From contig NZ_LYWZ01000027.1 in the NCBI RefSeq assembly GCF_001661965.1, positions 186,001 through 250,000 on the forward strand: DNA of 64,000 bases, read 5' to 3'. Below, in pieces: positions 8,586 through 16,690 of the stretch (position 1 is its first letter; each line of letters opens with the position of its first letter). Source of the stretch: Croceicoccus mobilis. GTDB taxonomy: Bacteria > Pseudomonadota > Alphaproteobacteria > Sphingomonadales > Sphingomonadaceae. The notes under the pieces were generated by a model. That model worked only from the letters and a program-made list of their open reading frames with translations, made no database searches and was not told the DNA's origin. The position numbers and the translations under genes were made by a program.

Positions 8586-9113
8586 ATGGCCAAGAACCGC
8601 CTTTTCCCGGCCCTCGCTTCCCTCACCCTCGCCGCATCGCTGGCCGCATGCGGCGGCGAAGCGCCGACCGAGACCGCCGAAGACACCATGACCGAAGACG
8701 CCGCCCCCATGGATGTCGCCGAGATGGAGCCCGAAGCCATCGTCAAGGCACGCCATGACAATTTCGAAGAGATCGGCGATGCCTTCAAGGCGATCCGCGG
8801 CGAGCTTGAGGGTTCGGAACCCGACTACACGAAGATCGCGACGCAGGCGCAGATCATCGACACCAATGCTGGCAAGGTCGGCGACTACTTCCCTGAAGGC
8901 ACCGGCCCCGACGCGGTCAAGACCGAGGCGCTCGCCACCATCTGGGAAAAGCCCGAGGAATTCTCGGCCGCCGTCGATAAGCTGACCACCGCGAGCGCCG
9001 CCCTGCTGACCGCAGCAAATGCCTCCGACGCCGCCGCCGTCAGCGCCGGGGTCAAGGAACTCGGCAGCTCGTGCAAGAACTGCCACGACCAGTTCCGCGA
9101 AGAAGACGACTGA
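8586..9113 (+). CDS. cytochrome c'-type lipoprotein
   Basis: This 175-residue secreted haem protein has an N-terminal lipoprotein signal with lipobox LAAC (Cys at about 22), then an acidic linker, then a four-helix domain ending in the haem attachment motif CKNCH close to the C-terminus. A C-terminal CxxCH is typical of cytochrome c' (small-gas binding or electron transfer). The ATG at 8586 has AAAGGAA upstream. It lies between the bd oxidase genes and a cytochrome b561 gene, which suggests a role in periplasmic electron transfer or gas binding; that is inference. Confidence 0.88.
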   Translation: MAKNRLFPALASLTLAASLAACGGEAPTETAEDTMTEDAAPMDVAEMEPEAIVKARHDNFEEIGDAFKAIRGELEGSEPDYTKIATQAQIIDTNAGKVGDYFPEGTGPDAVKTEALATIWEKPEEFSAAVDKLTTASAALLTAANASDAAAVSAGVKELGSSCKNCHDQFREEDD

Positions 9114-9136
9114 TCCTCTGACCAGGGGCTGACGAC

Positions 9137-9811
9137 ATGGAGAATGCGCCCGCCGGCCGCGTCGGCATCTGGGACCTCGCGGTTCGCATCTGCCACTGGA
9201 GCTTCGCCCTGCTGATCCCCACAATGTGGTGGACGGCGGAAAACGGCGAGATGGGCTGGCACATGCGGCTAGGCATTCTGCTGCTGGCGCTTTTGGTGTT
9301 TCGCGTGCTGTGGGGCTTTTTCGGAAGCTCCACGGCACGCTTCTCCCATTTCGTGCGCGGCCCCGGCGCGGTCATCGCCTATTTCAAAAGCCTGTCGCAA
9401 TCGCATGATCCGGTAATCGGCCACAATCCGGCCGGGGGGTGGAGTGTGCTCGCCCTTTTGGGCGCAATGATCTTTCAGGTCGTTCTGGGCCTGTTTTCCG
9501 GTGATCCCTTCGATGGCGCGACAGGGCCGCTGAACGATCTGGTCGGCGTGATGACCGCTGACACCATGACCGATTTGCACGAAAGCTTCTTCAACGTGCT
9601 GATCGCGCTGGTCGCCCTGCATATCGCGGCGATCGCGTTCTATCTTGTCGTCAAGCGCGACAATCTCGTCCACCCGATGGTGTCGGGAAAGCGCAGCGTC
9701 CCGGCCGGGCTGAAGGGCAACGCACCCGTACCCGCGTGGCGCGGTATCGTGTGCGCCGTGGTCGCAATGGCTGTGGCATATTGGGTGTGGAGCGGCGCCC
9801 CGCCCCTTTGA
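9137..9811 (+). CDS. cytochrome b561 family membrane protein
   Basis: This 224-residue protein has about four to five transmembrane helices and resembles bacterial diheme b-type cytochrome subunits. It starts VWDL-like (GIWDLAVRICHWSF), with the conserved His in RICHW, then GWHMRLG, FRVLWGFFG, a His in TDLHE and a His in ALHIAA. These provide candidate haem ligands. Such proteins pass electrons from the quinone pool to periplasmic c-type cytochromes. The gene follows the cytochrome c' gene by 23 bases, so the two probably form a pair. Confidence 0.88.
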   Translation: MENAPAGRVGIWDLAVRICHWSFALLIPTMWWTAENGEMGWHMRLGILLLALLVFRVLWGFFGSSTARFSHFVRGPGAVIAYFKSLSQSHDPVIGHNPAGGWSVLALLGAMIFQVVLGLFSGDPFDGATGPLNDLVGVMTADTMTDLHESFFNVLIALVALHIAAIAFYLVVKRDNLVHPMVSGKRSVPAGLKGNAPVPAWRGIVCAVVAMAVAYWVWSGAPPL

Positions 9812-9850
9812 CTAGGCGATCGGCGCAAGATCTTCAGATTTGATAAACAA

Positions 9851-9888
9851 CAGCAAGGCGGGCTGATTGCCCCCAGCCCGCCTTGCTG
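9851..9888. terminator. bidirectional rho-independent terminator
   Basis: A perfect 14-bp stem (arms 9851-9864 and 9875-9888, CAGCAAGGCGGGCT and its complement) with a 10-base loop sits between the convergent cytochrome b561 and FMN reductase genes. On the minus strand the stem is followed by TTGTTTATC, which is T-rich. Confidence 0.8.
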
Positions 9889-9925
9889 TCCCCTGTTGTT
9901 CGGGCGCCTGTGCGTCAGGCAATCC

Positions 9926-10489
9926 CTATCGACCCGCGTGACGGGCGATCCATTGGGCAAAGCTTTCCATGAAGCCTGCCAGAAACTTTTTCGTGCCCGC
10001 GTCCTTCACGCTGCCGTCATCGGCGAACATGTCGCCGATGCCGCCGACATAGGCTTCGGGCTGCTGCATCGCGGGCATGTTGAGGAAAACCAGCGACTGG
10101 CGCAGCGCATGATTTGCCCCGAAACCGCCGATTGCGCCGGGCGAACCGGTGACAACGCCCGCGGGCTTGCCATCCCACACGCTCTCCCCCATCGGTCGGG
10201 AGCCGACATCCAGCGCATTTTTCAGAGCGGCAGGGACAGAGCGATTATATTCGGGCGTTACAAAGAGGACCGCATCGACATCGGCAATCGCCTCGCGAAA
10301 TGCCTTCCAGCAAGCGGGCGCGCCCTTGTCTTCGAGGTCCTGGTTGTAAAACTGGAGTTCGCCGATCGGCAGGAATTCAAATTCCAGCCCTTCGGGTGCA
10401 AGCGCAACAAGCGCCTTGGCCAGCTTGCGGTTTAGCGACGCATCGCGAAGGCTGCCGACAAGCACGGCGACTTTGTATGGAGTGGTCAT
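9926..10489 (-). CDS. NADPH-dependent FMN reductase / quinone reductase family
   Basis: This 187-residue flavodoxin-fold protein has the N-terminal phosphate loop VGSLRDASLNRKLAKAL, the flavin-binding TPEYNRSVPAALKNALD near 78-94, and VVTGSPGAIGGFGA near 112-125. Enzymes of this type reduce FMN, quinones, chromate or azo compounds using NAD(P)H in the cytoplasm. The open frame extends upstream to 10762, but the ATG at 10487-10489 matches the family start. It is monocistronic by position. Confidence 0.9.
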   Translation of the reverse strand: MTTPYKVAVLVGSLRDASLNRKLAKALVALAPEGLEFEFLPIGELQFYNQDLEDKGAPACWKAFREAIADVDAVLFVTPEYNRSVPAALKNALDVGSRPMGESVWDGKPAGVVTGSPGAIGGFGANHALRQSLVFLNMPAMQQPEAYVGGIGDMFADDGSVKDAGTKKFLAGFMESFAQWIARHAGR

Positions 10490-11000
10490 ACGGCGAGTCC
10501 TTAAAAGAGATGCTTTAGCCGGCAGCAAGGCCACAATCCCGCCGCCGGCTGAAGGGTTCTTTCTTGCCCCCGTTACTGCCTGTACGCTTTGCGCACGGGT
10601 CTGTTCCCGGTAACTATCGAAAAGATCGCACAAATTGCCGAGTGGGCAGGCGGGCGACGGCCTAGCAGTCTCGCGCCAGAATTCGGCAGCCCGAACGGTC
10701 AAATCAGCACATCGGAATGGAACGCGCAGAAATCGGGGCCTAAACGCTCCGCATCGGTTCATCAGGATTGACTGAAATTATTACGGAAGCGCGTCAAACC
10801 ATCATCAGGTGCGCCATTCTTGCCGCAGTGCAAAAAAATATTTACCCGCACCCTTCTATAATTCTTCGATCTTTGACACACTGCAGCATCTGAATTGGTG
10901 CATTGCCGCAAGTCATCGAGGGGTAATGCCAGAGTCGCTCCATCCATGGGGGGTGGAACCAATCGGCCCCGCGGGGCCAAGCAAACCGGGAGTTATCTAG
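10490..11000. other. 511-bp intergenic region with a possible promoter
   Basis: I find no supportable gene here. It separates the divergent FMN reductase and small secreted protein genes. It contains a 7-bp hairpin (AGCCGGC 10517-10523 with GCCGGCT 10544-10550), an A-run at 10832-10838, and a perfect TATAAT at 10857-10862 reading toward 11001, although the matching -35 position is poor. The stretch 10780-10900 is clearly more AT-rich than its surroundings, as expected of a promoter region. Confidence 0.4.
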
Positions 11001-11210
11001 ATGAAGAAGTCCCTGCTTATCGCCGCAGCCGCATCGCTGCTTGCCGCTTCGCCCGCCATGGCCGTGGAACAGTCGCGCGCTTCGGCCCCCGCCAAGGAAG
11101 CCAGCGAGCTGGGCGGCGGCGGCATTATCGCCATCGTCGCGCTTGCCGGGTTCCTGACGGCCGTCGTCATCGCCGCTGACGAGGATGACGACGTTCCCGC
11201 CAGCGTCTGA
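11001..11210 (+). CDS. small secreted/membrane protein, function unknown
   Basis: This 69-residue protein begins with a signal peptide (MKKSLLIAAAASLLAASPAMA, cleavage after AMA). It continues through a short polar region, then a glycine-rich hydrophobic segment (GGGGIIAIVALAGFLTAVVIAA), and ends with an acidic DEDDD tail. GGGAG lies eight bases before the ATG. The mature product of about 48 residues may be an inner-membrane miniprotein. I recognise no family. A hairpin with a T-run follows, so it forms its own transcription unit. Confidence 0.8.
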   Translation: MKKSLLIAAAASLLAASPAMAVEQSRASAPAKEASELGGGGIIAIVALAGFLTAVVIAADEDDDVPASV

Positions 11211-11255
11211 TCGGACTGCACTGCGGCCATTGCCCGCAGTCGTGATCTCCGTATG

Positions 11256-11290
11256 AAAGGGCTCGGTTCCAAGCGGACCGGGCCCTTTTT
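11256..11290 (+). terminator. rho-independent terminator
   Basis: The stem AAAGGGCTCGG pairs with CCGGGCCCTTT (one G-T wobble) and is followed by a run of five T at 11286-11290. It is 46 bases downstream of the small secreted protein gene. A second, smaller stem (CTGCGG/CCGCAG) lies just before it. Confidence 0.85.
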
Positions 11291-11680
11291 GCGTTGGCCA
11301 GCACCGGGCTGGCCATATCCATTTCCGGATAAACCTTATTATGATTGCTGTTGCGAAGTCGTCGCATTAACGAGTCCGTGCAATCTGTAGTGCGGCTTAA
11401 CGGCTCCTACAGGTTCCATGCGCCGCTTTCATCCGTGTCGCATGGCTGCGGAGCGGCGCTTTTGGGATCCTCTCTACCCGAAAGCGCCGCCCCGCCCCTC
11501 TCCCATGCAGTTTTTTGACATGTTTTCGTCGAACGCAGTGGACAAGTCGCCCTGCATTTGATGAATTCACTTCTGGCGGCGACACAGGGAGGCGGGCGAC
11601 ACCGGATCGGTCCCCAGCCTCGCGGCACCGCCAAGCGAGGATACTGAAAGCCAGCCACCACCTTATTGGGGGACCAGTGC
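11291..11680. other. 390-bp intergenic region, no gene seen
   Basis: This is the leader region of the Tat-exported aminotransferase gene. A TTGACA hexamer occurs at 11515-11520, but no matching -10 box is found 16-18 bases away. GGGGGA lies just before the ATG at 11681. I see no RNA gene or repeat. Confidence 0.4.
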
Positions 11681-12871
11681 ATGCTTTCCGAAGACTTCAT
11701 TGACGAAATCGAGACCCTTGCCCCCGATGCAGAGGGCGATCTTTCCGACCGTGGTTTTTCCCGCCGCCAGATCGGACGCATCGCCATGATGCTGGGCGGC
11801 AGCGCCGCAATGGCCAGCTTTGGCCGCCCCGCCATGGCGCAGCAGTCGGCGCCGCCCGTCGCGGGTGCCGTTCGCATTCAGTCGAACGAATGCTGGACCG
11901 GCCCGTTTTCCGAAGGCGTCGCCGCCGCGGCCATGCTCGCCAAGGAAGGCAATCGCTACGAACCCAATGGCGAACATGCCAAGCTTTTCGCCGCCGTGGC
12001 GGAGGTCGAGGGCATTCCCGAGGATCACATCCTGGCATGGCCGGGATCGAGCGATCCGCTGAACCGCGTGGTCGTGACTTTCTGTTCGCCCGAAAAGGGC
12101 CTTGTCACCGGCAATCCAAGCTATGAACAGAGCTGGCGCACCAGCCAGTGGCTCGGCGTTCCGCTGGAGCGTGTGCCGCTGACCGCAGCCTACGCGCATG
12201 ATCCCAAGGCGATGCTGGCCGCGAACCCGAATGCGGGCCTCTATTACGTGTGCTCGCCCAATAACCCGACGGGCACGATCACCCCGCTGGAAGACATCGT
12301 CTGGCTGGCCGAGAACAAGCCCAAGGATTCGGTGCTCGTCGTGGACGAAGCCTATATCCACTTTGCCGACGTGCCGAGCGCGGCCAAGCTTGCCGCCACA
12401 CGCGACGATGTGATCGTGCTGCGCACCTTTTCCAAGCTGTTCGGCATGGCGGGCATGCGCCTTGGCCTCACCTTCGCCAGCCCTGCGCTGCATGAACGCA
12501 TGATGCGCTATGATGGCGGGCAGGTCACCAACATGCTGCCGATGACGGCGGTCGCCTGCGGCACCGAATGCCTGAAGCAGACCGCCAAGATTGCCGCCCG
12601 CAAGGCGGAGCTGACTTCGGTACGTGCACAGACTTTAGCCCATCTCGATGCGCGGGGCGTGAAATACATTCCCGGATCGCAGGCCAACATGTTCATGGCC
12701 GATTGGGGCACACTGGGCACACCCAAGGAGATCCAGGCCAAGTTCCTGGAGCAGGGCGTACAGATCGGACGGTCGTGGGATGCCATGCCGACGATGAGCC
12801 GCATCACAGTCGGCTCTGCCGAGGACATGCAGAAATTTGCCCTCGCGCTCGACAAGATCCTGATGGCCTGA
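11681..12871 (+). CDS. class I/II (HisC-like) PLP aminotransferase with Tat signal
   Basis: This 396-residue protein has a long N-terminus ending in a twin-arginine signal (GFSRRQIGRIAMML, Arg28-Arg29, cleavage near AMA-QQ at about 53). It is followed by a fold-type I PLP domain with NNPTGT (194-199), DEAY (222-225) and the PLP lysine in FSKLFGMAGMRLG (Lys252), the histidinol-phosphate aminotransferase pattern. The ATG at 11681 is preceded by GGGGGA. The Tat signal predicts export of the folded, PLP-loaded enzyme to the periplasm, which is unusual for an aminotransferase. It is not near his genes. The substrate is unknown. Confidence 0.88.
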   Translation: MLSEDFIDEIETLAPDAEGDLSDRGFSRRQIGRIAMMLGGSAAMASFGRPAMAQQSAPPVAGAVRIQSNECWTGPFSEGVAAAAMLAKEGNRYEPNGEHAKLFAAVAEVEGIPEDHILAWPGSSDPLNRVVVTFCSPEKGLVTGNPSYEQSWRTSQWLGVPLERVPLTAAYAHDPKAMLAANPNAGLYYVCSPNNPTGTITPLEDIVWLAENKPKDSVLVVDEAYIHFADVPSAAKLAATRDDVIVLRTFSKLFGMAGMRLGLTFASPALHERMMRYDGGQVTNMLPMTAVACGTECLKQTAKIAARKAELTSVRAQTLAHLDARGVKYIPGSQANMFMADWGTLGTPKEIQAKFLEQGVQIGRSWDAMPTMSRITVGSAEDMQKFALALDKILMA

Positions 12872-12890
12872 TCGGGCCTAACGCCAAATG

Positions 12891-12928
12891 AAAAGGCCGG
12901 GCGCGGACGATCCGCTCCCGGCCTTTTT
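12891..12928. terminator. bidirectional rho-independent terminator
   Basis: The arm AAAAGGCCGGG (12891-12901) pairs with CCCGGCCTTTTT (12917-12928), giving an A-run on one side and a T-run on the other. It sits between the convergent aminotransferase and glutathione reductase genes and can serve both. Confidence 0.92.
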
Positions 12929-12948
12929 CATGTCCGCATCTGGCAGCC

Positions 12949-14310
12949 TTATTTCATCAGAACCAGTTCTTCGGCCATCGACGGGTGGATCGCGACGGTG
13001 GCGTCGAAATCGGCCTTGGTGAGCCCGGCTTTCACCGCGACGGCAGCGGCCTGCATGATCTCCGGCGAATCCGGGCCGATCATGTGGATGCCCACGATCT
13101 TCTCGTTATTGCCCTCGCAGATCATCTTGTAGAGGCCGCGCTCATTGCGGCCTGCCAGCACGTTCTTCATCGGGCGGAAGTCAGAGAGATAGACCTTCAC
13201 ATCGCCCAGCTTGTTCCTCGCCTCGCCTTCGGTCATGCCCACGCCCGCGATGGGCGGGTGGCTGAACACGGCAGAGGGGATGCAGTCATAGGATACGCTG
13301 GTCGGCTTGTTGCCGAACACGGTGTCGGCAAAGGCCTGCCCTTCGCGAATGGCGACAGGGGTGAGCTGCACGCGGTCGGTCACATCGCCCACGGCATAGA
13401 TGTTCTCGACATTGGTCTTTGAGAACCGATCGACGACGATCTCGCCCCGGTCGCCCAGTTCGACACCGGCGTTTTCCAGCCCCAGCCCCTCGACGTTGGG
13501 CAGGCGGCCGGTGGCGAAGAGGACGCAATCGACCTCGATATCCTCATGGTTCGTCATCGAGACGCGAAGACAGCCCTCCTCGGTCTTTTCGATCCCGCGG
13601 AATTCCGCGTTGAAGCGGAAATCGATGCCCTTCATCATCGAGATCTGCAGCAGGCGGTCGCGCAGGCTTTCGTCATAGCCGCGCAGCAGCTTGTCCGACC
13701 GGTTGATGATCGTGACATGGGTGCCGAACTCGTTGAAGATCCCTGCGAATTCATTGGCGATATAGCCGCCGCCCGCGATCAGAATGCGCTTGGGCAGTTC
13801 GTCCAGATGGAACGCCTCGTTGCTGGTGATGCCAAACTCGTGCCCCGGACATTCGGGCACGCGGGGGCGCGCGCCGGTGGCGATCAGGATTGTGTCGGCG
13901 GTCACGGTCTTGCCGCCCGACAGTTTCAGCGTGTGCTCATCCACGAATTCGGCGCGTTCGTGGAAGATCGTGACGTCGTGGTTTTCCAGCGTATTGGTGT
14001 AAAGACCGTTCAACCGGTCGACATCGCCCAGCACGGTATCGCGCAATTTCTTCCAGTCGAAGCTGGCGTTCTCCACCGTCCAGCCGAACTGCTGCGCGTC
14101 TTCCAGATCCTCGGCAAAATGGGCGCCATAGACGAGCATCTTCTTGGGCACGCAGCCGCGGATGACGCAGGTGCCGCCGATGCGATGTTCCTCGGCAATG
14201 GCGACGCGCGCGCCATGGGCCGCGGCAACGCGCGAGGCGCGTACCCCGCCTGACCCTGCCCCGATCACGAAAAGGTCGAAGTCATATGGGCTGTCGGGGG
14301 TATCGGTCAT
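12949..14310 (-). CDS. gor: glutathione-disulfide reductase
   Basis: This FAD-dependent enzyme reduces glutathione disulfide with NADPH in the cytoplasm. The 453-residue protein has the N-terminal FAD loop IGAGSGGVRASR, the redox disulfide in GGTCVIRGCVPKKM (residues about 45-58), the NADPH-binding IAGGGYIANEFA, the second FAD site YAVGDVTD, and the C-terminal catalytic His-Glu in HPSMAEE. The ATG at 14310 has TAGGAG at ideal spacing. An in-frame TTG lies three bases upstream. The CVIRGC form is the one common in alphaproteobacteria and cyanobacteria (from memory). Confidence 0.95.
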   Translation of the reverse strand: MTDTPDSPYDFDLFVIGAGSGGVRASRVAAAHGARVAIAEEHRIGGTCVIRGCVPKKMLVYGAHFAEDLEDAQQFGWTVENASFDWKKLRDTVLGDVDRLNGLYTNTLENHDVTIFHERAEFVDEHTLKLSGGKTVTADTILIATGARPRVPECPGHEFGITSNEAFHLDELPKRILIAGGGYIANEFAGIFNEFGTHVTIINRSDKLLRGYDESLRDRLLQISMMKGIDFRFNAEFRGIEKTEEGCLRVSMTNHEDIEVDCVLFATGRLPNVEGLGLENAGVELGDRGEIVVDRFSKTNVENIYAVGDVTDRVQLTPVAIREGQAFADTVFGNKPTSVSYDCIPSAVFSHPPIAGVGMTEGEARNKLGDVKVYLSDFRPMKNVLAGRNERGLYKMICEGNNEKIVGIHMIGPDSPEIMQAAAVAVKAGLTKADFDATVAIHPSMAEELVLMK

Positions 14311-14377
14311 CAATCGCTCCTAATGGGTCAGGGCGCGATATGGGCGGTATGGTCCAGGTTTGAAACCCCACGCAGGG

Positions 14378-15004
14378 TCAGATTTCCCGCGCAAAACGCA
14401 GACGCACACGCTGCGCCGCGATCAGAACCGCCGCGATGGCCGCGAAAAGGGCGGTCAGCCCTGCCAGCGAAGCCGCGAGTTCGGGCACTGTCATCTTCGT
14501 GGGATCGAGGAAGAAATAGGCATACCACCCCTGCGCCGCCCCGCGGATCAACGCATAGACGACATAGGCGATGGGCCACGCCGCCGCCGGGACGATCAGC
14601 CACCACGGCAGGCGTTTTGGCGGGTCCACGATGAAGCACAAGGCCGCCATGATCGGCACCGCCGTATGCAGGAAGAAATCGGCAACTATCTGCCACCCCT
14701 CCATCGGCACCAGACCGCGCAGCAGGGCGGCATAGGCAATGGCGACAAGGCCGATGCTTGCCGTGGCCGACAGGCGGAACACGGGCCGCGCCAGCAGACC
14801 GAACAGGCCATGGGGTGCGACGCCCAGCGCCTGCGCCGTCACCATCTTGGCTACGAAGATATTGGTCAGCACGGTGAAGTAGCCAAGGAAGCGCCACAGC
14901 CCCGGCCCAAGACCCAGCGAACCGACACTGATCCCCAGTTGCAGCGCCAGCCCGCCCCATGCAGCCAGCGCGGTGATCGCGGCCAGTATGCGCCCCGCCT
15001 TCAC
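14378..15004 (-). CDS. Pr6Pr-like integral membrane protein
   Basis: This 208-residue protein has about six hydrophobic segments. Features of the Pr6Pr (FAR-17a/AIG1-like) family include YFTVLTNIFVA near 42-52, a His in FFLHTAVPI, the DPPKRLPWW loop and GWYAYFFLDPTKM. The function of this family in bacteria is not established to my knowledge. The start is a GTG. It follows pgi on the same strand by 13 bases, so it is probably co-transcribed with it. Confidence 0.8.
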   Translation of the reverse strand: MKAGRILAAITALAAWGGLALQLGISVGSLGLGPGLWRFLGYFTVLTNIFVAKMVTAQALGVAPHGLFGLLARPVFRLSATASIGLVAIAYAALLRGLVPMEGWQIVADFFLHTAVPIMAALCFIVDPPKRLPWWLIVPAAAWPIAYVVYALIRGAAQGWYAYFFLDPTKMTVPELAASLAGLTALFAAIAAVLIAAQRVRLRFAREI

Positions 15005-15017
15005 CGCGCTTCTTACC

Positions 15018-16556
15018 TCAGCCCTTCAGACCAGCCGCTTCCAGCAAGGCCTCGGTGCTCGGGTCGAAGGGATCGCCCTGTCCGCTTTCGATAGACTTGG
15101 CGATTTCCTTGCCCAGTTCCACGCCGAACTGGTCGAACGGATTGATGCCCATCAGCACCGCATTGCAGAACGTGCGATGTTCATGAAAGGCGATCAGCGC
15201 GCCCAGCGCCGGTGCATCGAGGTCGTCGCACAGCATGGTCGCGCTGGGGCGGTTGCCGGGATAGCAGCGCGCCGGATCGTCGCTTTGCTTGCCCGCCATC
15301 AGCGCCGCGCCCTGTGCAAAGCAGTTCGTCAGCAGGATACGGTGGTGATCGGGCTGAAGGTCATCGCCCGCTGCGATGCTGGCGATGAAGTCGACCGGCA
15401 CCAGCACCGTGCCCTGGTGCAGCAGCTGAAACACCGCGTGCTGCGCATCGGTGCCCACCCCGCCCCATGTGATCGGCGCGGTCGGCCCATCGACCGCCTC
15501 GCCATCCAGCGTGACCAGCTTGCCGTTCGATTCCATCTCCAGCTGCTGGAGATAGTCGGGGAACAGCTTCAGCCGCTCATCATAGGCGAAGACCGCGCGG
15601 GTCTGCGCGCCGCGAAGGCGGGTGTAGAGCTGGTCGGCAAAGGCGGCGCGAAGGCACAGATTGGCGCGGCCATCGGTGTCACGGAAATGCACGTCGACCG
15701 CCTGCGCGCCCGCCAGCATCGCCTCAAACTCTTCCCAGCCCACGGCCATGGCGACGGGAAAACCGATCGAGCTCCACAGCGAATAACGCCCGCCCACGCT
15801 TTCCGAAAAGGGCAGGACGCGGGTTTCATCGACGCCCCATTCCACCGCCTTTTCGGGGGAAGCGGTCAGCGCGACGACGCGGCCATAGGGATCCGAGACG
15901 CCATTGTCGCGCAGCCAGTCCAACGCGCTCGTCGCGTTGGTCATGGTCTCGGTCGTGGTAAAGGTCTTGGACGCGACCGCGATCATGGTGGTGGCCGGAT
16001 CGCAGGCCTCCATCGCGTCTTCCAGCGCGCAGCCATCGATGTTGGACACCACATGCACGTCAATGCCGGGCATGTCGATCGGCCGCGCCAGCATGGCCAA
16101 AGCGCAGGCCGGGCCCAGTGCCGAACCGCCGATGCCGACGTGGATCAGGTGCTTGATATCGCCCAGATCGCCATTGCGGATCGCGGTCACCAGCAGTTCC
16201 ATGCGGCGGTGCAGCGCGTCGGCTTCCTCGACGCTGGCCTCTGCCCCGATGCCGCGCTGGGCGGTATGCTCGGCTGCGCGCCCCTCGGTCGGGTTGGCGA
16301 TGCCGCCGGTAAGCAGCGTTTCGCGCCGACCTGCGAAATCCGTGGCCGCGGCCAGATCCTCAAACGCGGAAAGATACGCATCGTCGAGATGGGTCTTCGA
16401 CCAGTCGAACAGGATCGAACCCGCCGTCTCGCCCTCGCCCCAGCCGATCCGGCCCGACAAGGCATCCAGCCGGCCGCTGTCGGCTTCGAACAACTCCTTC
16501 AGCGTCGGGGTCGGCAATGTGAGGAGGCGGTCGCGAATGGCGGCAGCGTCGGTCAT
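15018..16556 (-). CDS. pgi: glucose-6-phosphate isomerase
   Basis: This cytoplasmic enzyme interconverts glucose-6-phosphate and fructose-6-phosphate. The 512-residue protein has HVGIGGSALGP near 142-152, the phosphate-binding SKTFTT region, SVGGRYSLWSSIGF (a PGI signature) and the GTDAQHAVFQLLHQGT segment with catalytic residues. The frame extends upstream to 16685, but the ATG at 16554-16556 begins the family-like MTDAAAIRDR. It would process glucose released by the alpha-glucan locus elsewhere in this window. It overlaps nothing and is divergent from lepB. Confidence 0.96.
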   Translation of the reverse strand: MTDAAAIRDRLLTLPTPTLKELFEADSGRLDALSGRIGWGEGETAGSILFDWSKTHLDDAYLSAFEDLAAATDFAGRRETLLTGGIANPTEGRAAEHTAQRGIGAEASVEEADALHRRMELLVTAIRNGDLGDIKHLIHVGIGGSALGPACALAMLARPIDMPGIDVHVVSNIDGCALEDAMEACDPATTMIAVASKTFTTTETMTNATSALDWLRDNGVSDPYGRVVALTASPEKAVEWGVDETRVLPFSESVGGRYSLWSSIGFPVAMAVGWEEFEAMLAGAQAVDVHFRDTDGRANLCLRAAFADQLYTRLRGAQTRAVFAYDERLKLFPDYLQQLEMESNGKLVTLDGEAVDGPTAPITWGGVGTDAQHAVFQLLHQGTVLVPVDFIASIAAGDDLQPDHHRILLTNCFAQGAALMAGKQSDDPARCYPGNRPSATMLCDDLDAPALGALIAFHEHRTFCNAVLMGINPFDQFGVELGKEIAKSIESGQGDPFDPSTEALLEAAGLKG

Positions 16557-16690
16557 GGGTGATCTTGTCCCTTCGGTAATGGTATTTGTCGATATTGATC
16601 GGTCGGTCAGCAATGTTTCACTTGGCCGCTCGCCCTCTCCTGCCCTATGCCGCGCTGCGATACCAGAGACGAGAAGCGAAAACACCTTAC

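Noticed and set aside
10873-10901. TTGACA hexamer as a promoter -35 box for the small secreted protein
   Set aside because: No acceptable -10 sequence lies 16-18 bases downstream. The TATAAT upstream of it cannot be its partner.
14973-16562. 529-codon plus-strand open frame opposite pgi
   Set aside because: Pgi on the minus strand has all family signatures; the plus-strand frame has Arg/His-rich composition with no family pattern.
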